NCBI GenBank assembly: GCA_944548615.1
Contig: OX155967.1
Coordinates: 7,054,049-7,118,048 of the forward strand
Source of the DNA: Micropterix aruncella
Taxonomy: Eukaryota; Arthropoda; Insecta; Lepidoptera; Micropterigidae
Reading direction: 5' to 3'
DNA length: 64,000 nucleotides
The translations under genes and the position numbers were made by a program. The notes beneath the pieces are model-generated. The model made no database searches. It was given only the letters and a program-made list of their open reading frames with translations, and had not been told where the DNA came from. Positions 12,354-24,389 of the stretch are shown here, one piece after another; within the stretch, counting starts at the first letter, position 1, and each line of letters opens with the position of its first letter.

Positions 12354-12369
12354 AGTGTGCAGATATACT

Positions 12370-12575
12370 ATAGAGTGAATATTAAAAACACCTATATTTC
12401 TAAAATTTTACAACATTACACATTATTTTCTCATACATATTATATATTACAATGTAGTGTTAATATAATTGTATATATTATTACCTGTTTTTCTACTTAA
12501 ATTTATTGAATATATTGCAAAGTTTATAAAAAAAAATTGTTTAGGTTTAATTGCATACATTTTTTCTTCTATTTA
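12370..12575 (+). repeat. Second copy of the 8016-8225 repeat
   Basis: Matches 8016-8225 closely, for example AATATTAAAAA, TTTCTAAAAT and CTTAAATTTATTGAATATA. Its continuation is found at 13505-13692, after the inserted sequence. Confidence 0.6.
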
Positions 12576-13029
12576 CGCTTCGCAAATTTGGTCTCCTTGT
12601 TACAATATTCACATCAATAGGATCGAACGCATTCAAAACATGTTCTTAAAAAACTTAAATTATCGGTCTTATGTAACTTTTTCAGATTATAACGAAGCTG
12701 GTGACTATCATGGGCTTATACCATTAGAAATGAGAAGAGTTAGTTCAGATGTAATATTCCTATACAAGATATTAAATGGCTTTATCGATTGTTCTGAATT
12801 GCTTCAGCTTATAAATTTCCATGTACCCCCACGGCCTTCCCGCCAATTCAACTTATTTCATCTACCTCAAGTAAGCACAAACTACGCCCAAAATAATTAC
12901 ATTTATCGAGTATCTCATTTCTGCAATACCAAGCTAAGCGAAATTGACCTGTTTAATACAACTGCGACTGCGCTCAAGACTCTTATTCCGGGTCTTCTGA
13001 AAGGCAATATTCAAGGACGCAAGGAGTGA
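12576..13029 (+). pseudogene. LINE reverse transcriptase, C-terminal fragment
   Basis: The frame is open from about 12469 to 13029 but the LINE part starts near YASQIWSPCYN (12580). It continues INRIERIQNMFLKNLNYRSY, IPLEMRRVSSDVIFLYKILN, VPPRPSRQFNLFHLP and a degraded C-terminus. These match, position by position, the C-terminal domain of the larger LINE frame at 33529-34710 (YASQVWNPCYD, INRIERIQMKFVKYL). The upstream codons derive from the host repeat, so the apparent start is not real. It is 5'-truncated after the RT core. Confidence 0.8.
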
Positions 13030-13083
13030 AATATTGGACGCAAGGAGTGAAAGGCAATATTCATTCTTCGCAAGGAGTGAAAT
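13015..13083 (+). repeat. Short direct repeats
   Basis: The 13-mer GCAAGGAGTGAAA occurs three times, at about 13019, 13037 and 13070, together with repeated GCAATATTCA. It looks like a local duplication at the LINE C-terminus. Confidence 0.6.
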
Positions 13084-13504
13084 AATTATATTATATTTTT
13101 TTTCTTCTTTTTTTTCTTTCTTCAATATTAAAATAAACCATAAAATTTCCCTAATAATAAAATAATAAAATAAAATATTATTAAAACAAAATTTATATCT
13201 TTAATTCCCCTCCACTTCCTCATATCCCATTCCTAGGCGACTGTATATTTTTACTATCTTTAAGTGGAAACTTTTAAATGGCATTGTAGTCTATAAATAA
13301 AATTCAGATATTTCTCCTGTAGTAGCTGTAAGTTTCCTTAATAATAATAAAATAAAATAAAAATAGTTTTAATTTGTATAAAAGCACATTTTTAGACTAA
13401 ATCCTTTGTTAGATATAAAAAGTCTCTGAAAATTGGAATCAAATGCGTCAGTTTGCGCGTCAAAAAACCTTATTGTTAACTCCAATAACCTAACCAAAAA
13501 TAAA

Positions 13505-13692
13505 CACAGCCAGATACAGATCTTATCGGTCTAGTTGGTTGTGCGATTTCGCCTCATTTCGGATATGCTGGCAGATTTATATGCATAGAGCTATGTTTTT
13601 TCTATAGGTATACTAATGTTTATTTTTAACGATTCTGCATATACAACAGTATGTATGTCCATGTCTTTTTATTGTATATTACTTTATAAAAT
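13505..13692 (+). repeat. Continuation of the 8290-8480 repeat
   Basis: Blocks such as TTGGTTGTGCGATTTCGCCT and TTTATATGCATAGAGCTATG match 8330-8400. Together with 12370-12575 it forms the second copy of this dispersed repeat. Confidence 0.6.
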
Positions 13693-13827
13693 AAATACTG
13701 TTAGACCACGAAGTTGCTATATTTAAAATAATAATCAATTTTGTGAACTATGAATGCCATCTACACGTTGCATTTCGTAGTAAAATACTGGTTTTCAATT
13801 GAGCAATCTGATATACTATATAATCTA

Positions 13828-14334
13828 CTAGCTGCGCCCCGCGCGTGGTGATGGAAAATTGTGATAAAGATGATAGAAAGTATTTTATATTTTCGTCAAT
13901 TTTTCAATGTTTTTATATTATTCTACTATTCGGGACGGAGACAAATCCAACAAATTAAAAATCATGGTTCACTATTTTGGCGATAATGGCTTACACATAA
14001 AATATAGATATATGCTGTCGCGGGCTTTTTTGTAGGACTATTTAAGATACACATTTCCTTTATACATTATATACGTGTAACTCCAACGGTTTTTGCGGCG
14101 CACGCCAGAAAAGCTCGCAGATGGCAGATTTTTTTTCTACTTACTTGACACTTATCGTTATATTTTGGATAATTCACACTATATCTTTATAAATTATAGC
14201 CTATGTGTTATTCTGATGTGTAAGCTATATTATTGTAAAGTTTCATCAAAATCCATTCAGTAGTTTTTGCGTGAAAGAGTAACAAACATCCATACATACA
14301 TTCTTACAAACTTTCGCGTTTATAATAGTAGTGA
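13828..14334 (-). mobile_element. Non-autonomous Helitron, minus orientation
   Basis: The low-coordinate end is CTAGCTGCGCCCCGCGCG preceded by A (13827), that is, a Helitron 3' CTAG end on the minus strand. The high-coordinate end is TTTCGCGTTTATAATAGTAGTGA, the complement of a Lep1-like 5' TC...TTATAAACGCGAAA terminus. Internal blocks (AAACATCCATACATACATTC) are common in moth Helitrons. The base after the 5' end is C rather than the expected T, so that boundary may be off by a base or mutated. It is non-coding. Confidence 0.65.
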
Positions 14335-14339
14335 CCATT

Positions 14340-14710
14340 CACTATTGAGCATATCCAATAATTTGGCAACCCTGTGTGCTTACAGTTTTATCTTAAACCC
14401 GTGAATAGCTGCAGCGCGTTGCGCGTCATTACTTTGGAAAGGGAATAGCCCGAGGCTACAGGCGTCCCACTTTTACATCGCCAGCGTCTTTTAGTACACG
14501 ACCTCATCGACGCGAACAGCCATTATCAACGGGCGCCGTTCCTTTCAATATGGATACCTATCTCTACAATTTATCCGCGGGGATTAGGTTGCTCATCCTA
14601 CCAATCTGCGCGGATAACGTAGCCGCGGATAATGAGTCTAGATGTCGACAGGGGCGTCCGAAAACCACGAAACGTAAAAGACTTTCAGGAAAAGTTACAT
14701 ACAACCCTAT
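14340..14710. repeat. Repeat D, copy 2 (uninterrupted)
   Basis: It matches the flanks of the family A insertion at 10250-11290 and reads straight through the insertion point (CAATCTGCGCGGATAACGTA...GATAATGAG). This is the empty-site paralogue that dates copy A5 as a later insertion. Confidence 0.65.
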
Positions 14711-14758
14711 CTCTCTAATAAACCCCGAAGGTGATACAAGACCGTGTAAATACAGTAA

Positions 14759-15917
14759 TCTATACTAATATTATAAAAAGGTAAAGTTTGTGAGGTTGTA
14801 GGGAGTAATCTCTGGATCTACCGAACCGATTAAAAAAAATATTTTACCAATAGAAAGCCACGTTATTTGTAAGTGTTATAGGCTATATATTAATCCACAA
14901 AATAAAAAGACTTTTTCGTAGTAGTCGGATTTGCAAAGTAAGTCGGAGAAAAAACGGTCGAATGTAAAGTTTTCTTACGAACGCTGCCTTAACGATGAGA
15001 GATATATGATTAGATTCTAGAGAAAAGTTGTAGAGCTTGATAGTTGTAGAGCTTGAGCCTACAAAAAAGTCAGCAACAGCATATGTCTAACTTTTATATT
15101 TAAGTCACAAAAAGTAGTTTTTGATATTAAAAAAATAATTTAAATCGTTAGGTCATATTTATTGGTCATATTATCAACAATTATGAATTCTTATCAAAAT
15201 AAGTAAATTTATCGTCTCAAGTGTTTAAAACAAAAGACTTTTCCCTTTTACTGCATATGATTTTTCTTTTACTGCATAAATGGTTAAAGAGATAATACGA
15301 CAAAGGTATAGAACCGCGACCGTATCTCGGGTTGGAACTCCTGAAAGACAATATATTTTGGTACCAAATAATAACATTACATCTAATTAATTAATCTTCT
15401 CATACAGAGAAGTTTTGAACAATTAAAATCATCATAATTTATTCAATCATAATCATTTCATTCACTTATTTGAAACCCGGTAATATAGCCAAATCGGCAT
15501 GGAAATACATACATACATATGCAGTAAAAATATAACCCTCCTTTGGCAGTCAGTACTAACGGCCCGGTGGCATAGTGGTTCGGTCGCCTGATCTTACATT
15601 GTAAGGTCCCCGGTTCCGGCTGGGTCACCATTTTCCGTTGGGATCAAATTAACGGAATTGCATTTTCAATTCTGTCGATCGAATGCAATAACAAGACATT
15701 TACTTACAGACATATTACACGCACACATACATAAACCACGTCGTAGTAGGGTTGGTTGTAAGAGATTGTCATATGACAATAAACCCGCCCATCGTGACAT
15801 TTTTACAATAAAGAGTATAAACAAACAAACGAACAAACTAACTAACCGAACCACACTCATAATTTCGTCACAAGTAAAAATGTTTACCGCCCAACGAAGT
15901 GGGCACGGGTCAGCTAG
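14759..15917 (+). mobile_element. Lep1-like non-autonomous Helitron
   Basis: The 5' end TCTATACTAATATTATAAA follows an A. The 3' end has the hairpin GCCCA-acgaag-TGGGC followed ten bases later by CTAG and then T. These are standard Helitron features: TC start, CTAG end, subterminal hairpin, A|T target. The same ends occur at 27720-28438 and 48485-49814. It has no Rep/helicase gene and must be mobilised in trans. A SINE is inserted at 15561-15840. Confidence 0.85.
15561..15840 (+). mobile_element. tRNA-derived SINE inserted in a Helitron
   Basis: It starts with a tRNA-like head, GGCCCGGTGGCATAGTGGTT, with a box A-like TGGCATAGTGG and a box B-like GGTTCCGGCT near 15612, ending GGGTCA. A tRNA-unrelated body and an AACAAAC-type tail follow. 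The hexamer ACTAAC flanks it at 15555-15560 and 15841-15846. The paralogous Helitron at 27720-28438 reads across this point without the insert. The head is not a functional tRNA gene. Confidence 0.75.
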
Positions 15918-16437
15918 TTGAAAATAAAATAATTGTTTATATCAAGAATACATTTTTACACGTGATAATTCACCGATTGTACAATTATGGTTTTTTAAAT
16001 TGGTAGAAAAATGAAGAAAGAAAAATGCCTTTATTGTACTTCAAACCCTTACATTGGTAAAGAAAACTTAAATTCAATTTTAACTTGCAAATCGGGCTTA
16101 TCGTTATGATTTTTTTACAGCCAATAGTTATATTAAATAAAAGAAATAATTAAGCATCTCACATACTTAAACATATACACATATTAGTAGATATTTCCGA
16201 CGATGACGTGCAGATGAATCAATCCGTAGAAGGAAAATTCCTGTGAAACACAGGAGAAATCAGTATGGGAACGGTATAGAGGGAGTGGGAACGCCTTTCT
16301 ATGAGCGTCGGCCTGTCCTCCAAATCAGCCATCTCCCTCACAGACGGATCAAATAATAATAATTCTAATAATAATAATTCTTTATTGTGAACTGTAAGTA
16401 GATCGTACAAAATGGATAGGTACTATCTATTTGCACT
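15918..16437. other. No gene; LINE-like tail
   Basis: AT-rich sequence with a small hairpin CCTGTG/CACAGG near 16240 and AATAATAATAATTC-type runs at 16353-16381 that resemble a retroelement tail. The coding part is not identified. Confidence 0.35.
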
Positions 16438-16513
16438 GTAAACTGTATAGCACATATTATGTAATGTAATGTATGTAAACTGTATAGCACATATTATGTG
16501 CTATACAGTTTAC
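16438..16513. repeat. Direct plus perfect inverted repeat
   Basis: GTAAACTGTATAGCACATA occurs at 16438-16456 and 16475-16493, then exactly inverted at 16495-16513, with a one-base spacer in the hairpin. A TAATG run separates the two direct copies. There is no coding content. Confidence 0.85.
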
Positions 16514-16844
16514 CAATCAGGCGTACAATATGTATTTTTCTATATAATTAAACATATGTTCATTTCGCAGTTGAAGGAAAACAAATCCGAAAATATTACG
16601 TTTTAGACATAGGTATTAACAAAATAATAATTAGAACTTAGATAGATTAGATTATTATCTACAAATTTAGTAAATTTCCAATACTATATATACATCAAAT
16701 GTCAGTTTGTTTTTAAATTAAAATGTCTATCTGGAATTATTAGGCTATCTACGGTTTGTCAGATTTAGAGATAGAATTAAATATAAATGTTTAAAGTTTA
16801 AAATGTTGGAGAATTACAATAAAAGTATGTTATATTATTTATTT

Positions 16845-17790
16845 GTTATTATCGTTATTAAAGTTATTCACGCTGTAATGGCATTTATTTTTGAGCCAGT
16901 GCTTTAATGTCTGTTTGAATCCTGGTTGTTGCATTGATTTGATGTTTTGTGGAATAACGTTAAAATATTTAACACAACAGAACGCAGGTCCCTTTTTACA
17001 CATTTCTGTCCTCACTGAGGGACAATTTATGAGGTTTCTATTCCTTGTAGCCCTTGAATGTACATCTCTTCGTAAGGAGTAGATATCGGGATTATTTTTA
17101 ATGAATTTGTGAGAGTGGCCACCCTGCACTAGACTCCAATTATTTGTGAGTGCAAGGTGGGTCTCATCAAGAAGTTTTCTCCGTTATTGAAAGTCGTTGT
17201 AGTTGAAGTTGAAGTATTTATTCAGAAGGTCTGTAGTAGGTTGCCAGTTCGTAACGCCTTGTTTGATATTTCGCCGGTGTGTAGGTAGTGTGGGCGCGAG
17301 GTGAAGTCGTGGATGTGTGTCCGAAGTGTGAAGCGCCGCGATAGATTCGAAGATAATGATGGTTGCGTATACTATGCGTGTTTTGTTGACTCGAAGATAA
17401 TGAAGAGCGCGAGTACTTGTAGATGAGCGGTTACTGTCCGCCAGGGAATGATAAAATATGTGTCGAATGTACTGCTTTTTATATGGTATGTAGTGATGCA
17501 ATAGTTATGAGTGGGGTGAGAAATAAGTGTGTCAATTCGTATCGATCAGAAGAAATGACATTAGTCATCGTTTGACTGTGAATAAAATGCCGAATTTATT
17601 TGGAAATCAATTGCAGCTGACTCGTGTATATTCGAGCGTGTTTGCGATTTCGATTCTATAGAAATTACTCTTTTATTGTGGGTATGTTGGACCGAGTCTC
17701 CAACAAATTCACAACATTCCAGCATATACAGAGAGGGCACAGTCAACAAAGATCGCATCCCGTTTCCAGAATCAACAACAGTACCCACTT
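16845..17790 (-). pseudogene. LINE C-terminal domain split by a solo LTR
   Basis: On the minus strand the frame enters near 17790, reads GMRSLLTVPSLYMLECCEF up to 17706, is cut by the LTR at 17108-17705, and resumes in the same frame as FIKNNPDIYSLRRDVHSRAT at 17107. It ends in IKSMQQPGFKQTLKHWLKNK and a stop near 16839. With the LTR and one 4-bp duplicate ignored, the frame is continuous. The ILTVPSLY...NTRxK...FK..LK pattern is typical of the post-RT domain of CR1/Jockey-group LINEs. The 5' part is absent. Confidence 0.75.
17108..17705 (-). mobile_element. Solo LTR, 4-bp target duplication AATT
   Basis: The plus strand begins TGTGAGAGTGGCCACCC and ends GAGTCTCCAACA, giving TG...CA ends, with AATT at 17104-17107 and 17706-17709. 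In its own orientation (minus) it starts TGTTGGAG, has a TATA-like box (CCATATAAAAAGC, near 17475) and an AATAAA polyadenylation signal (near 17214). Two further copies are at 48700-49297 and 53227-53796. No gag-pol or second LTR is present, so it is the product of LTR-LTR recombination. A 4-bp duplication fits Gypsy or Bel/Pao elements. Confidence 0.9.
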
Positions 17791-18519
17791 ACCGGGATGA
17801 AACGTTTCAGAACTATTTGAAATTCTCCGGGATTCTTTTTACGTTTTTATAACCGAACTCGTCAAATCTCGAACTTGAAAAGAAAGATCCGACCAAAATG
17901 GCCAATATTTAAAAACCTTTACCCACTGGTGATCTATATCATTTAATATGGGTTGATTATTTTAAATATAGTTTAAAATTATGCAAAAATAGAAGATTTA
18001 ATTCTGACTGTACAATGTGTCGGATTCTTCCCGGAAGTAAGTGCATATAATTAGTGGAAATAAGCTAGTTAATATAAGTTATATTAGGCTAGGGTATAAG
18101 TGCATCTAGCTAGTGTAAATCATTTGATTAGTGTAATCATTTATTATTGTAATCGTTTAATGAAGCAAAGTAAGTACACATATCTTGTGTTACTCATGAT
18201 GTTAGTATAAGTAAGATTAGGTAGTACATTAATCTAGTGTAAATCGTGCATTTAATGTAATTATTTATTAGTGTAAATCAAGCTAGTTAATATAGAAAAA
18301 TATAAGTTAGTTCAAGTTAGGTTAGCAGTATGTAAGTACATATATTTAGCGTAAATCAAGCTATAATAGATAGTATAAATATAAGTATAACAGGTAATAA
18401 CGGGTGAGTTTTTAATTAGTGACATCCTTGTAGTGGGTGAATTAATACGACGAACCAAGCAACTTTTTATATACATTTTTGTTTTTTTTTTCTTTGTTGA
18501 AAAATACTATAAAAAGCTA
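17791..18519. other. Degenerate TAGTGTAAAT repeats
   Basis: From about 18040 to 18400 a loose motif (TAGTGTAAATCA, CTAGTTAATATAAG, AAGTACATAT) recurs many times in diverged form. No gene is seen between 17791 and 18519. Confidence 0.5.
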
Positions 18520-18556
18520 TGAGCACGATGCGCTATCTAGCGGTAGGTAAAATATC
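18520..18556. mobile_element. Half copy of palindromic family P
   Basis: GATGCGCTATCTAGCGGTAG and the following GTAAAATATCGC match the left arm of the palindrome at 262-360. The right arm is absent. Confidence 0.55.
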
Positions 18557-18599
18557 GCTTATTTTGGTTATTATTACTGTGGGCCATATGGACCGTGGC

Positions 18600-19035
18600 C
18601 ATTTGTATTTTTTTTAAAGAATTTATACGTTCGGTAAGTCATGCATTATCCAAGTCGGAGAGGCTAGCCTATATCGCCGGCCCAGCGGTTTACAACAAAC
18701 TCAGCGAGCACATCAGGCAGGCGCAATCTCTTGGCGTGTTTAAGAGACGCCTTAAGAGATACCTTACAGATAAGGCGTTTTACTCGCTGGAGGAATATTA
18801 CTAGAGTGAAGTCTAAAATGCTTTGGTGACAAAAATATTTAATGATCTCTTTGCATTTTGTCTTGTATTTCTTCTTTTTACATTATTTTTGTGTTGTTTC
18901 CTTCGTTTTGTTTTGTTTATTTTATCTTTTCTTTATGATAAAAAAATGTTTGTTTGCTAATATGTATGAATGTTTGCTAATCTGTATCTGACTTGTATAC
19001 CAGTATACTAATAAAATGAATATGAATATGAATAA
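18600..19035 (+). pseudogene. LINE C-terminal fragment and 3' UTR
   Basis: Coding sequence to 18804 reads IAGPAVYNKLSEHIRQAQSL then FKRRLKRYLTDKAFYSLEEY and stop. The VYNxLPxxI...FKRRLKxYLxxKxFYSxxEF pattern is the common C-terminus of CR1/Jockey-group LINEs. The 3' UTR runs to a tail of ATATGAATATGAATATGAAT type at 19014-19035. It is 5'-truncated. Confidence 0.75.
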
Positions 19036-19439
19036 TATAGTCGGAGAATTTTTGGGCCTCGTTGTGAGGCTAAATAACGATATTTTGTCTAAATTGGCAA
19101 CGTTGGGCTCAAGTTGTCCGAGTTACAATATCAGATGAGCCGGTGTTGGACGCTGAGCGCCGCGCGGCTTTCCTTAATAATGTTCCGAATAAATGACTGT
19201 CACTGGGGAATAGGGTTACCATAATTTAAAAATGATTTACGAGGACAAGTTATAATTACAATTTTACCGAATGGAGCACCTTTCAAAATTAAACATAAAA
19301 TCCCCCTAGTGACGAGTAATACGAACAATCTGGAATCTCTTTTTACTTTCCCGGTCCACCAACCGACGAGGAGGGAAAGTATTGTGAAAGTGTTTTTTTT
19401 CCGCGATGAAGAAGGAAATATCCATTTTGAACCCCATTG
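19036..19439. other. Unassigned
   Basis: A short block at 19345-19440 (ACTTTCCCGGTCCACCAACC...TCCATTTTGAACCCC) recurs at 37568-37650 and is an unclassified repeat. Nothing else is supported. Confidence 0.4.
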
Positions 19440-19960
19440 AGAGGATGGCGTTCCTGGACGGTCTGCGCACCGTGCGGCGCAAGCCAATCTATTGTGCATT
19501 CTGACTAACAGTCGGGGGAGTCTGGAAACAGTACTGTTTCCTATAGAGCGGTGGTGGTTGCTGACCTTACGGCGACTGCTCTTGAAACGAGCTACCCGAT
19601 TCCGGGTGAACAGCCGGGCAAAGGATGCTGTGGTCCGCGATAAATTCGGTTGACACCGTTTCACCGCTACGTAAGGGATAGGACCGCGCAAGCGACCTCG
19701 AAATCGTATCCAATCGAGAGACCGGAGTAATCTGGTCGCAACTGGAAGTAAGGGCGTGAGTGTAAGCCCGCTAGGTAACATACCTGGCTATCTCGCGAAT
19801 AAGGAATTGGCCTCTTACGGGCATGTGGCGGAGCCTGACGATAGACTGTTTTTGTCCTAAGTCTTCTTCGTTCACTTCACGAGAGATAGAACGATCAAAT
19901 TTTGTTGAAACTTCCTGAGGTGACGTGTTCGCCCGTTGTAGTTGACAGCTCTAGTTGTAT
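19440..19960 (-). repeat. Family A repeat (copy A6)
   Basis: It matches 10700-11200 of the full-length copy in the same orientation, from CTGGACGGTCTGCGCACCGT through to the 5'-terminal block TTCGCCCGTTGTAGTTGACAGC. The 3' end (ATGGGCCCATTAG) is missing. Confidence 0.7.
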
Positions 19961-20298
19961 CACTAAAAGTGCTCTTGCTTTGTTTCATTTATCCTATTGT
20001 TTAGGAGATAGGCTGCAAAACGTATAATTGTATTCAAGTGTTTCAAGTATCCACCACTCGTATGGTCACACTACTGGGAAGTCGCTAATTGCTTGTCCGG
20101 GAATGTTAATTGCTTCCCAGATACGACGTGCTTCCCTAGATTGATCCATTTTTACTCCAGTCTTCGCGCCAATTAATCTTTACTACCAGTCTGTATTCAA
20201 TTTCGCTCGAAATGTTCAAGTTTAATTTACCGGATGCCTATAAATAGAAACAGCAACTCTTATAGTGCCTCGTCTATTCAATTGCATTTTATCTTACA

Positions 20299-21323
<1,025 letters not shown>

Positions 21324-22539
21324 TTCTGCATTTAAGGCGACTATAGTGAAAAAGTTAAAATTTTGCAATCAAGTTTAAGTGACTACCGAGTGCATTTAAA
21401 TTAAAGTCAAAATGAATCTTGGTGAATTTCCTAGTCTTTCGTAGTATACTGCGAAATTTCGATATTTAGATTTTTTCTTAGTAAAACTAAGTAGCATCTG
21501 AAGTCATCACCTTATGGTAACTTGCTATTTCTTTGTAATCTATCTGGGCAAACAACTTGAAACTACATATATAAAATAATACGTTCAAAGTAAATGGTTA
21601 AAATGCGATGGTGCGATATCTTATTTATTTATTTATTTATTTACAAATCAACATTACAGTACAGACCAATTGAGATGTAATATACATAAATATAAAAGGC
21701 ATTAAATATGCAAGCTGAAGCATTAAAAATAGCAAAACACAAAATTAATTAAAAAACAATAACAACATTTTTGATCTTATTCTAGCATAAACAGGTAGTG
21801 CAATGCCCATACCTTGAAGAGATGTGGGCTTGCAGTAAAAATATCCAGGTCTGACGCTGTCGAACATAGCGCATTTATGTGTCGCAAGGCACGCGTAAGG
21901 AGACTCCATCGACTTAAGTTGGTACGCGTCCTCGCGTACCAACTTACAAATAGAGTATGTGACCGAGCTCTATAAATAGAGTATGTGACTGAGCTCGAAT
22001 GTAGTTACCCGAAACAAAAAGAAAAATCTTCGCTGGCATGCTAGGATTATCAACTTTGACCCGGACCAGCTAAAAAACGTAGGCCATGGTGAGCATTTCT
22101 CTACGCAATTTACGGAAATTATAGCCCACCATGCCTAGTAAAAAATTAGTAGGGTATAAGTAGGGATAATAACCGTATTACTTAAAATATACAAAGCGTA
22201 AAAAACATTTTAGATTTTTTTCCAGCATGGTGATATAAAGATCCTCATGTGGATTTATGTGGATCTTAATTTTTTAACAATATAATCTTTCTAAAAACAA
22301 AAAAAGATATTATTCATCATGCGCGATTTAAGAAGAATGTTTATAATAAATAATGAAAATGCTAAACTTCTAATAAGCCATTCGACGATGCGAAATGAGA
22401 CCATAAACACACTGAAAATGTTTTAGAAAATCAATACCTAAAATACTAATTTAAAACAACAAAAAAAGGTATAAAAATATAAAACTTATCAAAAACTCAA
22501 TATAACTATATATGTATTCGGCGTTGAAATACCAGTGTA
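21324..22539. other. LINE-like tail, hairpin and small duplications
   Basis: A (TTTA)n run at 21622-21643 suggests the 3' tail of a minus-strand retroelement. A 65-codon minus frame upstream of it (21745-21942) is not recognised. TAAGTTGGTACGCG at 21915-21928 is perfectly inverted at 21933-21946 with a TCCT loop. AATAGAGTATGTGAC then repeats twice at about 21949 and 21974. No gene is supported from 22000 to 22539. Confidence 0.5.
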
Positions 22540-23165
22540 CATATGCTAGACATAACCTTGCAGAAACTGCAATTAATGCGGACATTCAATCGCCTCATAC
22601 CCGCGGTAGCACCCTTTTATGCGTACCCCGAATACTACTGGCAAAGTACAGAAAATATACTGTACCTTAGCATTAAATTCTATAATCTACTCCCTACCAC
22701 TGCTAAACAGCTGGAGGACGTAAAATTAAAAAAAAAACATCTAAGAGATGCTGACCAACCTCTCTATATATAATCTGGCCAAATTTAAAAGCCATGAATT
22801 TTGAATTATTGTGCGCCTTATTATCTGGCTATTTAATTAGGTCATTTATTTGTACCTTTAGTTTTGAAATGCATGGCGTAGCTTTAATTTAATTATTTAA
22901 CATTTTTCTGACAACTTGAATATTGTGCGATGTATAACTTTTACTACATATTTATACGAATTTTTGACTATTTAAATTATTAGTCCTAAATTTTGATTAT
23001 TTATATCTATATTTTGACAATGTAGAAGTTAAATTATTGACTACTTATGCATGTTAAGTAATGAGTAGTAACGACACTTACTACATGACACAATTATTTT
23101 GACACGTCCAAGTGCGGTTTTTTGGGCGGCCACCACCAAAATGTAATGCAATGTAAAGTAATGTA
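22540..23165 (+). pseudogene. LINE C-terminal fragment and 3' UTR
   Basis: The frame to 22773 contains PEYYWQSTENILYLSIKFYN, then LLPTTAKQLEDVKLKKKHLR, then a stop. This resembles the last domain of CR1/Jockey-group polymerases (KxYNxLPxxxK...FKKxLR). A long AT-rich 3' UTR follows, including TTGACACGTCCAAGTGCGGT (compare GACGCATCCAAGTGTAGG at 39646), and ends in AATGTAATGCAATGTAAAGT-type repeats near 23165. It is 5'-truncated. Confidence 0.65.
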
Positions 23166-23462
23166 TACTACTTGGTAGCTACTTTTATATATGCTGTTTA
23201 AATTACTTTTGCTTTATGTAATATGAAAGCAATATGGTCAGAGACAATACAAAGTGAACAATGGTTCTAACGTTCTCAACGAACAAAGCGCCCTGAAAAA
23301 TTATATCTCATGAATGGCTACATTGATTGCAAGTGCAGATAAATTGGGAGTTGTGTGTCTATTACCTTTTAAATATACTTCAGTTGAACAGTACCATTTT
23401 TGCGTATTCTAAGTGGAATAAAGATATACTTTAAAAAAAAAAACACGACTGCAGATACCAAT

Positions 23463-23898
23463 AGTACCTAAACCACAGTAAATATAGTAGCTAAAGCAGT
23501 ATAGAAACTAGGCCTATTTATTGAATTGTATTTGCATTGCATTTGCCCATTTGTATATAGTAGTATAGATAAGCAACTTAACAATCAATCATTCTTACCT
23601 TTCAATATCAGCAGGGAGTTTAAAGATTGAAAGCTCAGGTTTTGAAGATGAATTCAAGCAGCCGTATACTACGCAATACATTCCTGGCATTTTTATAAAG
23701 ATCGCGGACTGTCCGTGGCGCAAGCAACACAGAGAAACGCAAAACGCAACCTTTCGTCTCGAGCTGGCACTCGCGACTGACAGCTTAGTTTATTGTTGAA
23801 GCGGTCGTCTGTGTAAGTGCGTTCGTTTTGAACGTGTGTACGTAGTTTCCATACTGCTTTAGCTAATATATTTACTGTGCCTAAACTATTGTACTAAT
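23463..23898. mobile_element. Inverted-repeat element, unclassified
   Basis: About 50 bp at 23463-23513 (containing CAGTAAATATAGTAGCTAAA and GCAGTATAGAAACTA) are repeated in inverse orientation at 23846-23898 (TAGTTTCCATACTGCTTTAG...). The 330 bp between them are GC-richer than the surroundings and contain CGTCTCGAGCTGGCACTCGC. An A-run precedes the left arm. It could be a MITE, or two copies of one repeat facing each other; no target duplication is clear. Confidence 0.5.
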
Positions 23899-24389
23899 AA
23901 TAATTTTTTAAAAAAAGATTTAAAAAAAAAGTATTGCTAAAGAAATCAACATGTTATTATGCAGGTTGTTATTATGTACCTACACAGTAGAGAAAAGCGA
24001 AAAAACAGAATTTGTCGCTAGCGATCCGCCCGGCATCTGCCAAGAAATTGATACATGAAGCTTTTTCGCTGCGAATGACTGCGTTTGGGAGAAAATACAC
24101 TGAAAACAAGCGTCGGGGATTCCCCCGGAATAGAGGCGAGAATTTGATCTCATGTTTGCCAACATTATGATAGGAATTTTTAAAATTTGAGATTTTGATT
24201 GTAATTCACAATATTGTCTATTATTTCCAATGGAGGCTGCGGCCCTTTATATCCACGGGGCCCTGTGGGCTGCAGCCCAAAAAGCCCTCATATAGATCCG
24301 CCCCTGCATATGAGCATAATAATATATAAACAAATAAACTGTCAAAATAAGGTAAGGAAAGGGAAGGGATAAGAGAACGTTTACAATTT
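23899..24389. other. Unassigned
   Basis: A 61-codon minus frame at 23980-24165 is not recognised. The piece at 24240-24310 (GGGGCCCTGTGGGCTGCAGC...AGATCCGCCCCTGCATATGA) resembles the terminus of a hAT-type element, but I cannot find its partner. Confidence 0.35.

Noticed and set aside
15561..15630. A genuine tRNA gene
   Set aside because: Only box A and a degraded box B remain, no proper acceptor stem is formed, and a SINE body and tail follow.
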